Origin: Mytilus trossulus
Taxonomy: Eukaryota > Mollusca > Bivalvia > Mytilida > Mytilidae
Direction: 5' to 3'
Assembly: GCF_036588685.1 (NCBI RefSeq)
Contig: NC_086380.1
Location: 33,318,474-33,382,473 of the forward strand
Length of the DNA: 64,000 nt
The notes below the pieces were generated by a model. That model worked only from the letters and a program-made list of their open reading frames with translations. It ran no database searches and was not told where the DNA came from. A program made the position numbers and the translations under genes. Shown one piece after another: positions 30,786-45,700 of this stretch (the stretch's first letter is position 1; the number at the start of each line of letters is the position of its first letter).

Positions 30786-33700
30786 GTATGTAATTTTAAT
30801 TGTGTCAAAATTAGATCAGGTTATGCATCTCCATGAATTATTAAGGTTAAAAACTTTTTACAATGTTTAATGTTATGTCAATGTATTATTTATTGTATTG
30901 TTTTTCATATAAAAGGGAGGATATCATTGTTATTTATTATTAAACCCTTTATTTTATTTCTGGCTTTCAATAATCGAGGTTTAACGGTCAATTTAAGCTC
31001 TTGCAAACATTTGGCGTCAGCTCGGTCAATTTAATTCACCACTACGTTATTTAAAATCCAAATAACAAATATGATGACCTCACGAATTTATCAAATTAAA
31101 CTTGTTTATAGATTTTCATTATGAATAGGCCAGACAGTGGTTTACTAATGTCACATCCTAATAATTGTTTTGATTATTTGGTAAATTTAGCTTAAGGGGA
31201 TAATTTAATGATTTCTGTTTATTCTATTCCAAAGTCATATAGATTCTGGATGACCTACAGTTTTCCATTTTTTGATAGAAATTAACCTGCAATCTAGTAA
31301 TTAAGACTACAATGTCTATGGCTTGATTTCATTGATTAACGTTATTGGAGTGTTGTCTGATTAACGTGTGTTTGGCGTATACATTTTTGCGTCTAGTATC
31401 TATAATGAGTTTATTTGCCCCCATCCTATACCCTAAATCCAGAAGGAACAGGTATTTGGTTGCTTAAATCCATTGGCAACTAGTTCATAAATATTAAAAA
31501 CTATATACAATTGGATATAATTTGAAATACTTTCATGATAGAAGAAAGGAATAAAGGCAACTTTATCATACTAGTGTTCAAAAGTAATAAATCGTGTCAG
31601 AGAAAAGAAATCCGCATAACAATCTAAAACCGAGGGAAACACGTCAACTGTAAAGAAACGTCAGGTTTTAGTAACAAAAAACCACACTCAACCACGAAAT
31701 GTGGTCAAAAGTGAATTTTGTTCATTTTTTTTAACTCAAATTTACGACTAATTTCCAAAGTATACCGATCAATATGACATATTTGATTAAAATCTTTAAT
31801 ATTCTAGATGTTCTATATCCAATCGAAAGCTAAAAATTGACTTTCAAAATATCACATGGTATGGTTTCAGTAACGATGTCTACCAAGAAAACAATACTTT
31901 ACACGCTTAGACTTATTTGTATAAAATTAATAAACGATTGTCATTTACATATATTTCGATGCATTTTTAAGTCGAATATGAACGAAATATTTTCGGAGAG
32001 TAATTTCTACAATTGAGATTACCTTCAATCAACATGACCATACATTCATAACAATACATTCAGTACATGCAGTAACTGAGAGTAAAATTTATGTGTTGTG
32101 GTGTGTTGTGGTGTGTTTGGTATTTTTTTTTTTTTTTTTTTAAACAAAGAATAGTCTTTTGTGTCGATTCAATCAGTCATTTTGTGTCGATTCAATCAGT
32201 CATTACCCTTCGAACTGATTTCTATAGTCTTTTTATTCTAAAGGCTAACAAAGGTGGTTAGTCCTACAACATGCTGTTGTATCTGTTCTAAGTCAAAAGC
32301 TGGTAAATAAGTGATTGTCGATTGCTGATGTCGGACATGTTTGTGAATCATTGGTTGTTTGTGTTCTAAATTAAGCAGTTAATTTTTTCCTATAATTGTT
32401 TTATATTATTTGTCGGAACCTTTTACAGCCGACTATGATGTATGTGTTTGTATCATTGTTGAATGGCCTACGGTAATGTTGTGATTGGGGAATTCACGTT
32501 TTGAATTTTCCTACATCGTCTGTATTTTTGTTACTTTATTTAATAATAGGGGTTTTGCCAAACGTATGACATTTCCTAAATTGTATTTTAGTTTTCTGAA
32601 AATGTTCCATTTTTTTTACCAAAAGTGGTATAGTAAAGTTAGTACCGTTGATTAATGTAATGAAAAGTGAACGAAAACTTAAAAATATGTGGGGGCTGAA
32701 ATTTGAAGTATAGAAAATGATTGGCAAATAAAAAAGAGAAAAACTGCCAAAAAAACAATAAAGATCACATAAATAAAGAACCATATTGCCAGACAGCTAT
32801 GAAAGTATAGTCTATTCATTTTCATTTGCCGAAAGCATGATTACGTAGTGGCGTATGAGTAATTTAAGTATATAAAATTATCCGTCGGAATGAAAATAAA
32901 CATTCATAAGCAATTAAAATGTTCCAGAAACAATTAATCTACAAATTGCAATCTAAATGCTTTTTAAAAGCGATCTCGATATCATATTATTGCACTCTTG
33001 GCGACGATAAATTGTGAAACATATTTAACAATCAGGTATAGAATGTAGCCATAGGTTGCGATAAAAGTGTAAACGTCAACAGTATAAATTACTTCTATCG
33101 TTTCAGCTACAAGATAACAACAAAGGTGTCTATTTTCGATACGGATCTTTATTTTCCATCCATATCATTCTGCGATTTAAATCCACTCAGCCATGGAAAG
33201 ATTAAAGAAAACAAGGACAAAGTCAATTTAGCAAAACATTTAATGGCAGTAATAAAAAGAAACCACGACGCAATTGAGGGATTAAAGAATGGAACGATTG
33301 ATATACGTAATGTATGTGTCCTCAATGACTATGCATAATTATACTACTCCCTTTTTTCAACCCTTAAGAAACCCAACAGAATACGAATTTATTTGTCTTA
33401 TAAAATAACCCTTCACCTTGTTTGTGTTTTTGTTTTATATGTGTTTGCATTAAAGATGTAGCATGGTATTTATACTAAACACTGTTATTTAAAAACTGTG
33501 TGTCGATTCCAACTAATAAGATATATTCAAAATGGAAAACAGTAAAAATAAGACTTTTTAAAAATATTTAGATGACTGTCGTATGTTTTTGGCTTATATC
33601 TTGGTCAGAAAAATATGAACGTTTTGGAAAGCTGTTTATTTTATTTTTTATTTTTGGAATATGCGTAGATCAACTTCTTTTAAGTGTGGCATTGTGAAAT

Positions 33701-36700
33701 ACTACACTCAAGTAATAAACGTCTAAATCTTTCGTTTGACCATCAAAGTGCTTACAAAATTACAAACATATCAAATAGAAAATAAATACCTTATGTTTGT
33801 TTCTTTGATGTTGTTTTTTGTAATAGACGCATACTACAAAGCGTTGCTTGTATCCATTTAACATATGATTTTTTGATTTCTCTGAACGTTTAATGTTTGA
33901 TGCTAAAGAAGAGTCATACAAATGGAATTGTTTAAACGATGTATATATATAAAAAAAAAAAGCGAACAAAGGTAAAAAGACGAACATGTTATAAATAAGA
34001 ACTACCTTGTGCAATGCATTGAGTAGTTTTGTAGAGCGGTTCGATGAACATTATGGTATCTATTTGACCAATATGTCCAATATTTTAAAAAAAGATTTAT
34101 CGTTAAATGTTTAAATCTGAAAATTTTGGGACATATTTGAAATTAATGTGTAAGAATATACATCAAAATAAAGAATACATAAGTTAGTTATTTTATTATT
34201 CTTATTTTTTTAACAAATGACGAATATCTGTCTATGGTCAAATCAATTTGTCAATTTGTTCATGTATATATAGGGACGATACTTTAACAATTAAACTTTT
34301 ATAAAGGAATATTAAAGAAATTTGAATGTTTATCTTGTACCAAGAAAACATATCGAGGACACATTTTTATCCTTTAAGTTCATAAAGCATATTATAAAAT
34401 ATATCTTCACTTATTTTATTTCAAAATTATATCTCACAGATTTCATTTCACTAGAAAATAGTACGGTGGTCATACTTTTTATAACATTTATAAAAAAAAA
34501 GGCATGGCAATAATCTACTTTATATTAAAATCTAAGAAAACTTTATCTAAGAAAATGCATAATGTTGATTCGCCTCAATGGACAATTTCTAAGCATAACG
34601 AATAATATAACCGATTAAAATAAAGGTAAGTAGTTTTTTGTTTAATTTGTTTGACAGAGTGGGACGGGAGTAAAACAATTGTTCGTTCCTAAATATAGTT
34701 ATTTAGCATGGTGTGAGACATTTTGATCCGTAAAGCTATCTAAAACGAAATGAAAGTAATACTCAAAATAAAATTTGTACGTCTAGGCTCATGTTATTTC
34801 GGATCAGTAATCAATTTTCTGCAAATTACGTATTACAATTTGCATTGAGGATTAATTTGTTTCTGTGTAGGGAAGTGTTCAATTAATATATTTCCTTCCT
34901 TTAGAGTTTATAGATTTTTTAATAAAAAGAGCATCGAAGAGAATTTACAGTAAAAAACATAACATACTGCTGTGAATGCGTGATAGCTGATGCGTAGAAA
35001 AATTAGCATATAGTCATTCAATTCATATTACTGCGTGAGAAAAGTAAAAACTCTAACATTCAAACAATTTACCGCAAAATATCTCGATTCTGTATAATCA
35101 TATTTGTTCGCCTATGTTTGTCGTTTATAAATAAATATTTGTTGTATATTTACTTGCATGCATCTTTATCAGACATCATTTAATACTGACGATCTGCAAA
35201 GTGAAGGTAAGTATAAATAAAAAAGTGCAAATAAAAAAAACTAACACTTCTACAAACATTTTGAAAAATATTTAAGAAAATTAAAGATATACAATTATCT
35301 AATTTTAACATACAATTATTTTAATAAAAAATATCTTGCACATACTTGATAGGCTACGTTTTACAATGAAACAAGTGTAAGTAAACTTTCTTATAAAGTC
35401 ATAAGAAACCTCAAGTCAAAAAAAAAATAATGCATATGTTTTTTATAACTAAATGGATAGTTTTCATTTTAAAACTTATGTACATATACTTTTTTCTGAA
35501 GAAAATTCTTTAATTTATTCATATTTAGAAGAAGTTTTCTTTATTTGAATTGCTTCCTTCCAGCAAGCAACTCCCCCGACATATTTTCCGTATGCAAGGT
35601 GACATCAGTGTGACCCATCTCGTAAAAATCCGGTGACCACAATGCGCATGGATGTCCTTAAAATAAACTATTATCTGTATTTACATGTTAAACACGTGCT
35701 CAATTTTCATGCTTTTTTGTTTATTTTACGTCAATTGTTGACAAACAGGTGAAATCGTTAAACTTCGGCTTCAAAATACGAACTTTAATTACCTGCCATA
35801 TTTTCACAACAACACAGACCGATTGAAAAAAAAATTGACGATTATACGAAATTTACACGAAAAAAATGATAAATTTGAGTACAGAAGACTAAGTTTATGA
35901 TGTTTGTATGCGTTGGTTCAAGAATTGGCAGAACATAATTTTTCACCGGTCACTCGTTTCTTATGACTTTAAAAGAAAATCCTTTATGTTATCAAAATCT
36001 GCTATCAAATTATTGTCTTCTCGTACACTTTGTCACTGATATTTTCCGTAGTCATTCACTTTAACTCAGAGACCTCTCGTTATTTGCCGTAGTTATTCAC
36101 TTTAACTCAGAGACCTCTGGTTAGAACTTCGACCAAAGCACACGTGCTGTAAATTGGTTGTTCACCATTATAAAGATTTTGAAACATCGGCATCAAACTC
36201 GAAAATAAATTAGCTTGAGATCAACGATCACCAAATGCAATCTTATTTGTCGACAGTTGTTGATAATTGATAATTTATAAGTGTGCGATAAATATTAGAC
36301 ACATACAAACAGGACTTACTTAAATATATATAAAAATAAGAATGCAAGTATACGACTAAAATTTCAAAAAAATCGTTTTATATGACTTGTAGTAGTATAT
36401 AAAGGCAACAGTAGTATGCCGCTTTTCGAAATTCATTAATCGCCAGAGAAAAAAGAAATCCGGGTCACAAACTAAAACTGAGGGAAATCAAATATAAGAG
36501 AACCACGATACAACAGAAATACAACACCAAAACGCAACTCACACAGATACGAACTATAATAATAAACAATGGCCATCATCGTCATGAATCTCAAAAATGA
36601 ATGTTTACTTAATGCTAAATAAGAGTAGAACACGATAATAAAAGGTTTGAATTGTTTAATTAAAGATTTGAATAAACCAATTATTTAATGAAAGGTTATA

Positions 36701-39700
36701 TCTGAGTCAAATTAGCTATTAAAATGTTCCAAAACATCATCCATAAATAACAAAAGGACCACATGCACATACAAATATAAAAAAAACAGAAACGTACACA
36801 TAAAACATCTAATATGATTGTTATTATGTTGTTGTGATGAGAATGATAAAACAAATGTGTCGTGCGTCAAACGATAAATAATTCGTTGTCTTCTTTATTA
36901 CTGATGCATTTATTTTTGTAGCCCTCGAACAGGAGTTTCGAAGAGAAATGAACCATTTTCATACTAATATTACCAGAAAAGAAGTGCGGCTGTTATCGCC
37001 GAGTTTTAAAGAATTCGTTCTAAGTTGTAAATATGATGGTGATACATGCAATGAAAGGTAAATAGTATGATCTTTTTACGTACATTTTCATTTATTTATG
37101 GTCGAATTGTTGCCTCTTTGACACGTTCCACATTTCAATTCTAAATTTTACCTGTAGATTACAAATGTTCAAATTTCTTAGTTTTGAAAAACTAAGGCCT
37201 TGATACTTCAGGAATAGATTACCTCAGCGAGAGTCACTGATGAGTCTTTTGTAGACGAAACGCGCGTCTGGTGTAAATACAAAATTTTATCTAGGTTATC
37301 AAAGGTACCAGGATTATAAAATGATGAGTTCATTCTACATAATTGATATACGTGTATACCAACAACTTATTGTTTGATGACCTTTCGCACAACAGATAAA
37401 TTATTCATGTTATATGGTAACTGCTTCTCAAATTTTATTATTAAGGAAAAAAAACGATTTTTTAGGTATAGCATTGACAATGTCGTTTCAATATGCTCTA
37501 AAAATACTCAAATTATACCTGGAAGATTTTAAGCTTTGATTTTGTTTATTTTGATCATGAAAAATGCGTCATTATATATAAATGGAAACTTATGCTATGA
37601 ATTAGAATTAAGGAATAAAAGATTGCAAAATTCTGAATAAAGACCCTCATCCTTTCATTCATGCTATATTTACCGACATAAAACTACATATTGATTTTTA
37701 TTCTGTTGAAGCTCCTTTGTGCCATTTTATGATCCATATTATGGGCAATGCTATAGGTTTTCGAAAAGACCATTAGTCGCTAAGCATGTTGGACACTTAT
37801 TTGGTAAGTATTGGAAACATATTAAAATAGATCAATTATTAAAAACAAGTTAAACAAATTGAATAAAAACGTAAGTGACAGGGGTGTAGTTGGAGTGTTT
37901 GTTAAGTAACAAAGCACTACACATAAGAAATAGTGTATCTTTGAAATCATATTTGAAAGAAAATAAATCAAGAACATGGGGGAAAAAGACAAAATTAAGA
38001 CAAAGAAAATGAAAAAAAGGCAACTGTGTTGAAGGCCCATTGGTGACCTTTGGCTGTTATTTTTTCTATGGTCGGGTTGTTGTCTCTTTGACACGTTCCT
38101 CATTTCCATATTCAATTTTAACTGTAGATTACCAATGTTCAAATCTCATTACTCCATTGAAGAGAAATCAAGGTAACAGATAAAGACTGAGGTAAATTAG
38201 TGAGCACGGATCCGTTGACAGACGATACATATGTTCCCGGAGTATAAACATTAAAGTTATATGCACACTGTTGTTTTTTGTAGATTATACGCACACAGCC
38301 AATTTCATTTTTATAGATAGTACTTAAACATGCATTAAACTACAGAAAAGGACGTAGTAGTATTGTCGCTTACTAAATATTGTGTTTGACCCTTTAAACT
38401 CACATATGATAAACCATCAAAATTTAACAATCAACTCATACATTATTTAATATAGAATAAATCATAGATTACCAAAAAAGGAAATAGATTAACCTATTGG
38501 GGTTGAAAAAGAGGACATGATACTACGAAGATTGAAAAAAGTTTAAAAAAAACAATACCAAAAAGAACATTCAAACTAATAGATTAATAACGTCATTGAA
38601 AAATACACAAACAAGATCAAAAGACTTACAAAAGAATACAAAGCACAGGTAAAACTGTTTAACCGAATCACTTTCTAAGTGTTTCTCTATGGCCTTAAGT
38701 AATACTAGTATTATTACTGTTTTTTTTAAATTTAAGTTAAATAACTTTTAATTGATTTACCATATGTTTAATACATACTTTCTCAATAAGCATTTCAGCT
38801 ATTTCTGAATGTGAATCAGAGCGATTACATACCATACGTTTCTGATGATCCGGGTGTCGTTCTTTCGATACATGAAAACGGATACAGACCATTCTTACAA
38901 AGCAATGGGTTCTTAATATCACCTGGCTTTAAAACAGATATATCATTAGTACAGGTATAATGATTAATTTATTTTTAGAAAAAAACCATTACAAGAATTT
39001 CTTCAAATGCAATATATAACTATATGTTTGAGCGATAAAGTGGGCTAAACTAAATCTCTGAACGAATTGTAAATAAATTCAATTGAAAACTATTTAAAAA
39101 AATGGATTTTTGTATAACGTTTTTATTGATATTGAATAACGTAATGTATTTACATTTTCAAAACTGAAGGTTATGTATGGCCGAACTTGAACATCAACAC
39201 AAAATACTAAGACATCACCAAAAGAAAAAAAGAGGCAACCACTAACGGGAGACATATCACTTTTTTTTACTTTCACGGATTTGGCGATACTTTTTGGACC
39301 TTTTTGATTATAGCTCTTCATCTTTTTTTAGAAGCTTTGGATTTCAAATATTTTGGCCACGAGCATCACTTAAGAGACATGTATTGTCGAAATGCGCATC
39401 TGGTGCAAGAAAATTGGTACCGTTAATTTTATTTTTGAACCAACAAATTAAAAAATAAGTGATTTATATAATATACTGCGATACTGATATATGAACCACC
39501 TACTCTCAAATAAAGCATAATTACGTTCCAAGTAAATGAAAGCATGCTCGAAGTCCTTTTTTATAGAATTATATAATGTTAGCCTACCTAAATTCAAATA
39601 ACATATTTGTTCTAATGAAATACCTCAGTAGCCACCAATCATTTCTCATTTATTTCATTGAATAATAGAGAAGAAAAGAGAGGAACAGGGCTGTGTTTGG

Positions 39701-42700
39701 CAGTAACGATTTATGTGATGACAGTGGCAAATTTAGAAACCTCCAGGTATGAAACATTCATCAGTTTGGTATGCAGTATTATGATTTATCATATACTAAG
39801 AGTATATAACTTATACTTTTTACAGTAAGAGCATAGTATTACATTCACGTGAATTCAGTTTTTTTTCGAAAAAAGTTTTAGGGGCTGATATGCAACACTT
39901 ATCACATGTTTCTGACTATTATCAAATGTCTTTCCGCATTGTTATCGCATGGTTTTCGTTATTCGTAATTTCTGGAAGAGATCACTCAATGGTATGTCTT
40001 TAGGGAAAAACATAACAAAGTAGGGTACATAACTACTACTAGGAAACGGGAAAATATGTTATGTTAAACGCAAAAAAAACAAAAAACAAAGACATAATAT
40101 ACTAAATGAATTCCAAGTTTTCAGCATAATTTAGAAATAAACTCTTCATACATACCAAGATTGGCATTTTGTTTTTGCACCAGACCCGCGTTTCGTCCTC
40201 AAAAGACTCATCAGTGACGCTTGAATAAAAAATAGATATAAAGCCTAACAAATTTCGAAGTTGAAGAGCATTGAAAACCAATACTTCCTAAAAGTTTGCC
40301 AAATACAACCATGATTGTACTTCATTACGGATGATGAAAATCCTTAGTTTTTTGAAAATTCAAAGTTTTGTAAACTGCTTATTTTAATAAGTTACTGTAC
40401 AAATGTTTACCTTTCAAATCAGTCTTTATAAGGTGTTGATGACTTTTTGTTTATCTTCAATATAAGAATGTATTATACATATGTTTAGAATATTTCATAT
40501 GGGATGTATTACATTTGGTGTCCAACGTTTGTAGATTTTTCATTTTTTGAACCTCTTCTTGAGAATCACTTAATAGGATCGATACGTTAAATTATTCTCA
40601 ATTGTTGAACCAGATGATAAAAAGATCATAAATATCAGATGTAAATCAGTCCTCGGTTAATAGCAGCATTTGAGTCATTGACTCTTGGACGGATATTGAA
40701 CTCGAGCTTATAATACATCTGATTTGATAAATTACATGTAATATTCTGATAATATGTATCCATTTATAACTACTATAAGTGTAATCTTATTTATAGGCGA
40801 TACTTTTAAAAAATGTAGTGAAGTGTTAATAAAGATACAGCAATCAGATACTGTATTAGACAAAACGATAAAAAATTCTAGAACTTACTAAAAAAATAAT
40901 AATGTTGTCCACAAAATGTATTAATTGTATAAAGAATGAGTCGAGTAACGATTATATCGGTTAGGAATAATAAAAACTCAAGAAAAACAAGAACGTGTCC
41001 ACAGTACACGGATGCCCCACTCGCACTGTCATTTTCTATGTTTAGTGGACCGTGAAATTGGAATAAATTCTCTAATTTGGCATTAAAATTAGAATGATCT
41101 TATCAAAGGGAACATGTATACTAAGTTTCAAGTTGATTGGACTTCTACTTTATCAAAAACTACCTTGACCAAAAAAGTTAACCTGAAATTTGCACTATCA
41201 TTTTCTATGTTCAATGAACCGTAAAATTTAGGTCAAAATTCTAATTTGGCACTTGAATTAGAAAGATCATATCATAGGGCATATGTATCCTAAGTTTCAA
41301 GTTGATTGGACTTCAAGTTCATCAAAAACTACCTTGACCTAAAACTTTAACCTGAAGCGGAACAGACGGGCGAACAGACGGACGGATTTACGAACGGACG
41401 GACGAACAGTCGAACGGACGCACAGACCAGAAAACAGAATGCCCCACCTACGATTATAAAAACCAATTAAAGTTCAGAAAACAATAATATTTCTAACAAA
41501 AATAATCAAAAAAAAATTTCAGAAAAAGAATGTTCAGATATCGCATTTCCCACAATTTATCCTAGTTGTAATTGTAACCATGCGACCTATGCCATTTAAA
41601 TTTTGACAGAAAAATTATTCTCTGTACATTTTTATTTTCATTTAACGTTGGCAGACTTTATTTTTTTATTTTGTACTATTAGTGCTGTTGTTTGTCCTGT
41701 GGTTGTTTTACGTTTCGAAGTCCTCAGTGCTCTTAAAATTCTTACTTTGTATGGCTTTTTTGTTATTCAAGATCAATGAAGGGTCTTTCGTAGACGAAAC
41801 GTGCGTCTGTCGTACACACTTTTATCTTAGTATCTATATTGAGTTTGTTTATACATGTTTATGGTTCCCATAGAGAGAATATATTTGTCATAAACACATG
41901 ACCGTCTTTTTTCCAACGTTATGAATTTCACCTGATGTATAAAATTTGTAATTATCAATTTATGAAATATTTAATCCCTAAGTGAAGCACGCAATTATAT
42001 TTCATAATAACCTCTGGTGATTTTTATTGATTGATTTACAAACAGCCAGTTATCTCCACTTTGCATCTGAAAATATCCCCATTTTGTCACTGACATCTTA
42101 GAACTATATATCCTTTGTTATGTTTAATTGCAGTCAATACTATTTATTTTCATAGATTTCAATTTGATAAATTAATATTTGATTACAATTGTATTATAGG
42201 CATGTTTTGAAGTATGCAAGGAAACGGTTATTGAAAAGAATTGTAATTGTTCGCCTACATTGTCAGATATTCATCTAGGACTCGGGCTTTGTGAGAACAT
42301 CACAGGTATATTTCTTTTAAGTGTTTGATATGCTTAATGGTATGATGATTTTGATTTACGCAATTTGAATAAAGACCAGAATTACTTTTGATTCCATTTG
42401 CATCAGTCGTCCTTGAAGATGTCGAAGGTTTTCCGTAAAATATCTCAACCAATATAAATAAACCTTCATATGATAATGATATTTGCTACTCCTTATGAAT
42501 TTAGCTTTGTTAATATTTCTTTTTACCAATCAATATTTATTCTGTAATCGACCTTTCTACTATACAATCACATCTGTTCAGATAACTCGAAGCGATAAAT
42601 TCATTAAATACATTTAAAGTCTCCTGACATCCTGCTTCTGTTGCTAGCATACGGTAATTTTGAAAATGTCGTTAAGTTTAATTAAATGTTAGGTCCTCAT

Positions 42701-45700
42701 ATTGGTCCGCGTTTTAAGTCATGTCGATTTAATTCAAAACAAATTCACCGTAAGGCATTAAAAATGTTCGAACTCTGTGTTAAATTGAAGGATAAAGACA
42801 GTATTCGCACAGTAAAGAAATCTCAAATTTGCACTCGCTACGAAATTAGAAAAAAAAATCAACGAATCTCGCTTTTCTCTTTTTTTCTCTTTTTTTTGTA
42901 TTTCCTACATTGTACGGATATGGTATATGTACACCGTGGCTACAGATAAAACCTAACATAATGTAAACATAATGTAAACGTCTAACGAACTGAAATTCCT
43001 CATAAGGCAGACAAACGTTTCTTTCTATTGGTGCAAAACTGATAAGACGAATCTTTATACCAAAAAGGAGGTACTTTTCTAAAATTCATTGCGTTGACCA
43101 ATGTAGGCTTTTCCGTTAAACACTTGATAAGAATAGAAAGTATTTGTGACATAAAATATAAGCAAACATTCTTTTTCAATATGATTTTCATGAGCTTGCT
43201 ATATTTAGTGTTAATTGTCTATTTAGTCAAATATCTCCATCCTTGACTTCTGATATCAACATTATTGCTTTCAAATGTTCAATTTTGAGCATAGCATGCT
43301 GAATATAAATATAGAAAGCGTTTTGGACATGTTGGATGCACGAAAAGTTTAAATGGTTATTTTCGTTTTTTTGGTCTTCAACTGTTATTTTCTGTTAATG
43401 TTATTGCTTTTGTAGTGCGGTAATTTATATCCTACTTTGAAAAACAAATCCCCCCTGAAAAGTTATTATAAGAAATTGATTAAAGACTAACTAACTCATT
43501 CAATGTTGACCTGCTATTAATTTGGATATTCCTTTAATTTACCGTTTTGTCATATTCATTCTGTTATGGCTACTTACTTTGTAATCCCTGGATTTCTATG
43601 TGTGAGCGTTCCTAGTGTGTACCAAGAAACGGTCCTCGTACGCTCAAAAAGATAGAATATTGTTTTTATTTACATATATCATATACATTTATTATGATAT
43701 GTATATATACAATGGAGAGTAAAACATGTTTTAATATATTCTTAGAACTACAGTGTATGACAGAAGCTGTAAAAGGAATCGACAGCTGTGGTTGCAAAGA
43801 ACCTTGCAGGTATAAAACGCATTTCTAAGTAGATTTCATTGGAGTATTGTTCTAGATGCTTAGTATATGCCATTTTCATTTTTCTGTTCTATTTTTATAA
43901 TTGATGGTTCTCAAATTCTTTAAAAAATACAAGAGACGAAAGCAACTTCATTAGTCCAACTAAACTGAAAACGCCAATTCAAAAACAGAATAATTACAAA
44001 AAAAATAACAGTTCACAAACTACAACATGAAAAATTTAAACTGCGAAATGCGAACCCAACAAAAAAACGGTGTAATCTTAAGTGTAGAATAGACTGCTCC
44101 TCGTGTGGCTATCCTCATGAATCGTAATTTCTTTAAAAGTTTAATAGTCCCTATAGTGAGTATCATATGTTCACGAAACACATATTATAGACATTGATAC
44201 CGTCCGAATAAACTGGTGTTACTGCTTAACAAGATAATTGTTGTTTCCAATATGGGTATTCTTGCAGCAAAATTGTTGGCTACCATTTTATGACGTTTCT
44301 TATCAGTATTGTAGGAAAATGGAAGGAACGTCTTAAATACTTTTTCAATATTTGGGATGCGTATAAGCATGCACATTCAACTATCTTTCTTTTCTTACAG
44401 TTAAACACTTTATTCTTACGCGTTACTTTTTAGGATAAACATGTTTGTTCCATGCGTATTTTGATTTTTGATGATACTGGAATGGACGAAGATATTTCAA
44501 TAGGATAACTATTATGTTTTGCATTAGTTTCGAATAATTTGATTTTGGATGTAACGCGTCTTCTGATTGGCTGACGTTATTTTGTTATGAGCCCATATAC
44601 ATAATTTAGTCATGTGACCCTGACTTCATCAACGTTTTTTCATGGGTTGCTACGGTTTAAAATGGAATTTATAATAAAATTATAAGAAATTACTGTAAAA
44701 ATTTTTCTGTCTTTTCGAAATAACACAAAAAATGTGGTTCTAACTGTTAAATAACCCACTACGCGCGTTATTTAGTGTGCACCAATTTTTTTTATGTTAT
44801 TTCTTCAAAGACAGAAAAAATATGACAGTCGTCGATACTTTAGTTAGTGCTTTCATGTTTCGGAATATTTAATTATTTTTACACAATGAATATGCTATTC
44901 AAACAAAGATAAACAAATTCGTTTCTTTAACACTATTATTCTTCTTTTTCTTAAAGCGAAATACAATATAAGACGTTCCGTTCATTCACAATATGGCCAG
45001 GAAGAAGTTATGTGGGAGTACTAGAGGCCCTCCTTAAAGAGAGAGGTCTTGCATATCAAGATCTTAGGTAATCTTTATTTACTACAGATTTTAGGAAAAC
45101 AAATGCATGAAATAGGATGAAAATAAATACCATCAACAGTGTAATGTTTCATTTTGATTTATAAGCTTTGAACATTTTGATAAGTTTTGGATTACAAATA
45201 TTGTGACATTGTACATCAATGAAAATCTATAAAATTTGTTGCAATATGTCATGTATCTGGTTCAGTGGAACTGGTATCGTTTATATTCAGATAGGTTGTG
45301 AAAATATTGAGAACAGGATTCTATGACGTAAAGACCTACAGTTAAGGGAATGATATGATGTTTAGCCTAGATTACAAATGCTTTATATGCTCGTGATGAT
45401 ATAGGGCTCGAATTACAGACACATTGTTAAACACCGTTTTCTGCCAACTATTACTTACACATATGTACTAATTTGGCAAAAGAGCGAAAGCATGTTTTTT
45501 TATAACGATGGAAAACACCAGCCGGTACTGACACATGTGTCATTAAACTATGATAAATACAAACAACATGGTATAATTGCAGCAAATCATGTAACAAAAT
45601 AAGTTCTAATTGTTTAATGTCTTATTATTACAACACAGGTAAAATTACAAATATTTATTGGTTTTATCGTCCATTTGCGCTACCACCACACTCCATGATA

